A stretch of DNA of 34,960 nucleotides from Leptospira adleri. Lineage in GTDB: Bacteria > Spirochaetota > Leptospiria > Leptospirales > Leptospiraceae. The stretch's first letter is position 1, and every line of letters starts with the position of its first letter. This document shows positions 32,385 through 34,960 of this stretch, one piece after another. The translations under genes and the position numbers were made by a program. The stretch covers positions 1-34,960 of the forward strand of contig NZ_NPDU01000047.1 of NCBI RefSeq assembly GCF_002811985.1, written 5' to 3'. Below the pieces are notes generated by a model. It did not search any database. It had not been told where the DNA came from and was given only the letters and a program-made list of their open reading frames with translations.

Positions 32385-33023
32385 ATGGTTTTTCACCTCT
32401 TAGCGATCCTATTTCTAATTTTGAGATCTTATTCTTTTCTTTCGCCCGGCGCCGTGGTTTTGGCATTCGCGATTCTGTTCTACCGAAAAAAAGGGGGCGG
32501 CGGTTCGCGGAAAAATCACGAATATCTCGAGGTTCTAATTCTACTTCTTCTCGCAATTTCCGGGTTAGACGGATCCACGGCTGGAGATATTCTGGATCTG
32601 ATCTGCATCCATTGCGCCGGAATTCTCGCGTTAAAAAAAGAAGAGACAATGAAAAGAATCGGAGAAATCCGAAGTTTCGCCCCCGATTCCGATTCAAACC
32701 GAATTTTACGAAAACAAATTCTACCTCTTTCACTTCTTCTCATCTCGATTTTTAGAATCTGGTATCAGGGAGATTTCGAATTTTGGAACTCACTCACTTT
32801 TTTCTACATTCTAAAAACCGGAATTCTCTCGTTCGCTTTGACGTTCCTTTACTTTCGGAGCGGAGAATCGGGAAAAAAAACCGTCCTCTTTCTCTTTCTG
32901 ATTCTTACAATTTTGATTGTTCATCCTTCTCAAGGAATATTGAATTTTTCGTATTTTCTTATATTTTCATTCTTGCAAACCGACGCAGAATCAAAAAAGA
33001 TCAACGATGGGATTGAAGTATGA
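32385..33023 (+). CDS. Multipass membrane protein of unknown function
   Basis: A 212-residue hydrophobic protein with an estimated five to seven membrane helices (clear at 2-18, 20-32, 47-62, 109-126, 134-156 and 163-180), separated by basic loops (YRKKGGGGSRKN, KKEETMKRIGE). No family recognised. The ATG at 32385 has no strong ribosome-binding site. Its stop overlaps the start of the next gene by four bases (ATGA), so the two are translationally coupled and perhaps act together. It diverges from the STAS gene with only 45 bases between. Confidence 0.75.
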   Translation: MVFHLLAILFLILRSYSFLSPGAVVLAFAILFYRKKGGGGSRKNHEYLEVLILLLLAISGLDGSTAGDILDLICIHCAGILALKKEETMKRIGEIRSFAPDSDSNRILRKQILPLSLLLISIFRIWYQGDFEFWNSLTFFYILKTGILSFALTFLYFRSGESGKKTVLFLFLILTILIVHPSQGILNFSYFLIFSFLQTDAESKKINDGIEV

Positions 33024-33367
33024 AAGTAAAGGTAGCGCATCTTTTTCGTAAGATTGAGGAAGTGGACCGAGACATACTTGAGTTGGGAAAGATTCAGGAG
33101 AGAATTTCCTCGGACCGAGACTATTCCGGAATTCTCAAGGATTCCATTCAAAAAGAAATGGCAAACTTAGAAGCCGGAAAAAACGAGATTCTTTCTCTTA
33201 AGATAAAGGAAGAACCCGGAAAGACGGGCCTTGTAAAAAACTCCGGAAAATCTCCCGCTGAAATGAAAAATTTATACAGCTCCCGAGAGAAAAATCTGAC
33301 CCGAGAAATTTCGGTGGAAATACCGGATCGACCTCCTACAACCCGTAAAACAATTCACAAATACTAA
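33020..33367 (+). CDS. Small coiled-coil protein of unknown function
   Basis: A 115-residue hydrophilic protein; residues about 3-63 should form a coiled coil (RKIEEVDRDILELGKIQERI and following), and the C-terminal third is basic and probably disordered. No known family. The ATG overlaps the upstream membrane protein gene stop (ATGA). It precedes the parvulin-like lipoprotein by 18 bases, so the three plus-strand genes form an operon. An assembly or scaffold role beside its membrane neighbour is a guess. Confidence 0.7.
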   Translation: MKVKVAHLFRKIEEVDRDILELGKIQERISSDRDYSGILKDSIQKEMANLEAGKNEILSLKIKEEPGKTGLVKNSGKSPAEMKNLYSSREKNLTREISVEIPDRPPTTRKTIHKY

Positions 33368-33385
33368 GATTCAAGACACAACTTC

Positions 33386-34864
33386 ATGAAAAAAAAGAAC
33401 CTATCTCTAACTATCCTCGCCCTGATCGTACTCTTCGCGGCCAACTGCAGCAGGGATTCCGATGTCCTCGCTTCCTTTAAGAATGGAACCGTTACCAGAG
33501 AAGAACTGAGGGCTTATTATAAACTTCGCGGCGTGGAACCCGATGCAAATAACGCGTCGATCGCGACTCAGGCAAAAATCATCGAGGAACTCGGGATTCA
33601 AAAGATCGCGGAAACTCAAAACAATACATCGAACGTAGTCACAAAAGACGAGTACGCAAGAATCATGGGCTTTGTGGAACCTCAGATTCTTTTTAACGAC
33701 TACAGAAAACAATTTTCCGAGAAACTTCTGACTTCCGGAATGCTCGAATTTGCGTTTGGAAGAATCCTGTTTTTAAAAGCGGCTCCGGACGCGGCTGTAA
33801 AAGCCAATTCCATTCTTCAAGAAATTTCCGCGATCAAATCCGATAAAGAAGTCGCAGAATTTATCGCAAAGAATACGAACGAGGTTCAGAGAAAAGCGGT
33901 CGGAGGACGGCTGGAACCGCATTGTATCAATTGCGGAGACGATCCTTTCACAGCGATCTTAAAGGAAGCGGCGGAGAAAAAAGGAACCTTTATTCTCAAA
34001 GAAGCACAAGGAAACTATTATATTCTCAGAGTGGAAAGAATCGAAAAAATCTATCCTAAGAAAATCGACAAGTTCTTTCAAAACGAATTGGATAAACTCA
34101 AATCTCTTGCGACCAAATACGTAAGCAAGGAAGGAATCACCGAAGAGGAAAAAAGAGAAGCTGCGTTCTACTCCGAGTTGACTGTAAATGAAAAGGCAAA
34201 TCAGACTGCGGAACACTACGGAAACCGTTTTCTCAAAGAAGCGTGGAAGAAGGAAATGGACGCACTTCGAGTTCAAAGCGGATTGAAGATTGTGGATCTG
34301 ACTCCTGAATTCATCAAAGGATTAAGACCGGAGACGGTCCTTTTCGAAGACAAAGCGGGAAATAAATTCTCGTTCAAAGATTTACTCGTGGAATTCAATA
34401 AGATCGCTCCGATTCTTCAAAAACGAAAAGCAAATCCGGAAGAAGAAAAAAACGATCAACTTTCTTTTTACACTCAGATCTATCTTCCGATCCGAATCTC
34501 GGCGGAATCAAAAGAAGTTCAAGCTCTGAAAGAAACGAAAGAGTTTAAGAAGACGCTTCCGCTTTTGGGAAGATCCGTGCTTTTTATGCTCATCCGCAAC
34601 CGCTCCACGGAGTCAAATATCGAAGTATCCGAGAAGGAAATCAGAGATACCTATGAAGCCGGAAAACTCTACGCGTATTCCAAACCTTCGCCCGCAAATC
34701 CGAACGAAAGGTTACCGGAAGATTTTGGAAAGGTAAGAGATCGAATCAAACAAGAACTGATCGAATCTAAAAAACAATCGGTCTTCCAGGATTATCTTTC
34801 TAAATTAAAATCGGAAAACGAGTTTAAGATCGCGTCGGAAAGCCTAAAGGCCGGACAAATCTAA
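33386..34864 (+). CDS. Parvulin-like (SurA/PrsA-type) lipoprotein
   Basis: A 492-residue lipoprotein (lipobox LFAANC, Cys21). Residues about 27-110 resemble the SurA N-terminal chaperone domain (VLASFKNGTVTREELRAYY). Residues about 122-221 match the parvulin-type peptidyl-prolyl isomerase layout: FGRILFLKAAP, then NEVQRKAVGGRL and an ending GNYYILRVERI. The usual glycine-rich turn contains instead the pair PHCINCGDD (Cys180, Cys183). The C-terminal part (about 230-492) is mainly helical with a second K-F-S-F-x-D-L element and a terminal coiled coil. Such proteins help fold outer-membrane or exported proteins in the periplasm. Isomerase activity is not certain. It ends the operon before a strong terminator. 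Confidence 0.8.
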   Translation: MKKKNLSLTILALIVLFAANCSRDSDVLASFKNGTVTREELRAYYKLRGVEPDANNASIATQAKIIEELGIQKIAETQNNTSNVVTKDEYARIMGFVEPQILFNDYRKQFSEKLLTSGMLEFAFGRILFLKAAPDAAVKANSILQEISAIKSDKEVAEFIAKNTNEVQRKAVGGRLEPHCINCGDDPFTAILKEAAEKKGTFILKEAQGNYYILRVERIEKIYPKKIDKFFQNELDKLKSLATKYVSKEGITEEEKREAAFYSELTVNEKANQTAEHYGNRFLKEAWKKEMDALRVQSGLKIVDLTPEFIKGLRPETVLFEDKAGNKFSFKDLLVEFNKIAPILQKRKANPEEEKNDQLSFYTQIYLPIRISAESKEVQALKETKEFKKTLPLLGRSVLFMLIRNRSTESNIEVSEKEIRDTYEAGKLYAYSKPSPANPNERLPEDFGKVRDRIKQELIESKKQSVFQDYLSKLKSENEFKIASESLKAGQI

Positions 34865-34879
34865 AAAAGAACTTTTCCC

Positions 34880-34916
34880 TCCCGGTGAGAAAGCGAAATT
34901 TTTCACCGGGATTTTT
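34880..34916 (+). terminator. Rho-independent terminator after the parvulin-like gene
   Basis: Stem TCCCGGTGA (34880-34888) with TCACCGGGA (34903-34911), extended inward by a G-U and three A-T pairs, loop of 6 bases, then TTTTT (34912-34916). It ends 52 bases after the stop codon. Confidence 0.92.
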
Positions 34917-34960
34917 CCCGCATTTTAAAGATCCCCTTTTGCTACCACTCAAAAACCCGC

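Overview
The window reads as a chromosomal segment of Leptospira, most likely the pathogenic (P1) clade. I infer this from the overall protein families (spirochaete-style FlcA-like TPR protein, DUF4416, many lipoproteins with the relaxed spirochaetal lipobox), the AGAA/TCTT-rich codon use, and the scattered intergenic motif GTAGGAACTCACACA and its relatives. The species cannot be fixed from sequence alone. No rRNA, tRNA, transposase, CRISPR array or prophage was seen.

Layout. 1-690: a thioredoxin reductase gene lacking its 5' half, joined to unrelated DNA, then a clear terminator. 639-1173: gene-free, rich in the GGAACT palindromes. 1174-2926 (minus): a membrane-anchored protein of unknown function and a secreted protein with two glycogen-binding-type modules. 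3302-6988 (plus): a 1228-residue FlcA-like flagellar collar candidate with ten DPF repeats. 7155-7691 (minus): a lipoprotein. 7801-7941: two orphan terminator-like hairpins. 8205-9869: serA and a PilZ-like small gene. 9870-10855: nearly 1 kb without a convincing gene. 10856-11302: a PaaI-type thioesterase with terminator. 11384-13865 (minus): DUF5683-like protein, an Asp-box lipoprotein and a 71-residue protein with a possible Sm/Hfq-like layout. 14188-17100 (minus): a translationally coupled trio (aldo/keto reductase, DUF309, alpha/beta hydrolase). 17332-20733: sdhC-sdhA-sdhB with terminator. 20984-21979 (minus): an ACC deaminase/D-cysteine desulfhydrase relative. 22395-24241 (minus): lepA and terminator. 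24381-24666: a tandem array of a 38-bp unit. 24908-25603 (minus): a multipass membrane protein. 25882-30870: a long plus-strand run, eno-ftsB-like-clpP-small acidic protein-yheT-like hydrolase-DUF4416-lipoprotein. 30881-31216: a duplicated repeat module. 31232-32339 (minus): a dolichol/phytol kinase-like enzyme and a STAS protein. 32385-34864 (plus): a membrane protein, a coiled-coil protein and a parvulin-like lipoprotein, closed by a strong terminator.

Most of the segment is housekeeping: serine synthesis, respiratory complex II, glycolysis, translation (LepA), proteolysis (ClpP), division (FtsB-like) and envelope protein maturation. No evident new defence or mobile system was found. The most interesting non-coding signal is a family of short palindromes that keep a GGAACT centre while their flanking arms change together. 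It appears as solitary copies, in a 38-bp tandem array upstream of lepA, and inside a duplicated module near 31 kb. Other items worth a second look are the chimeric trxB start, the orphan hairpins before serA, and the small Sm-like candidate.
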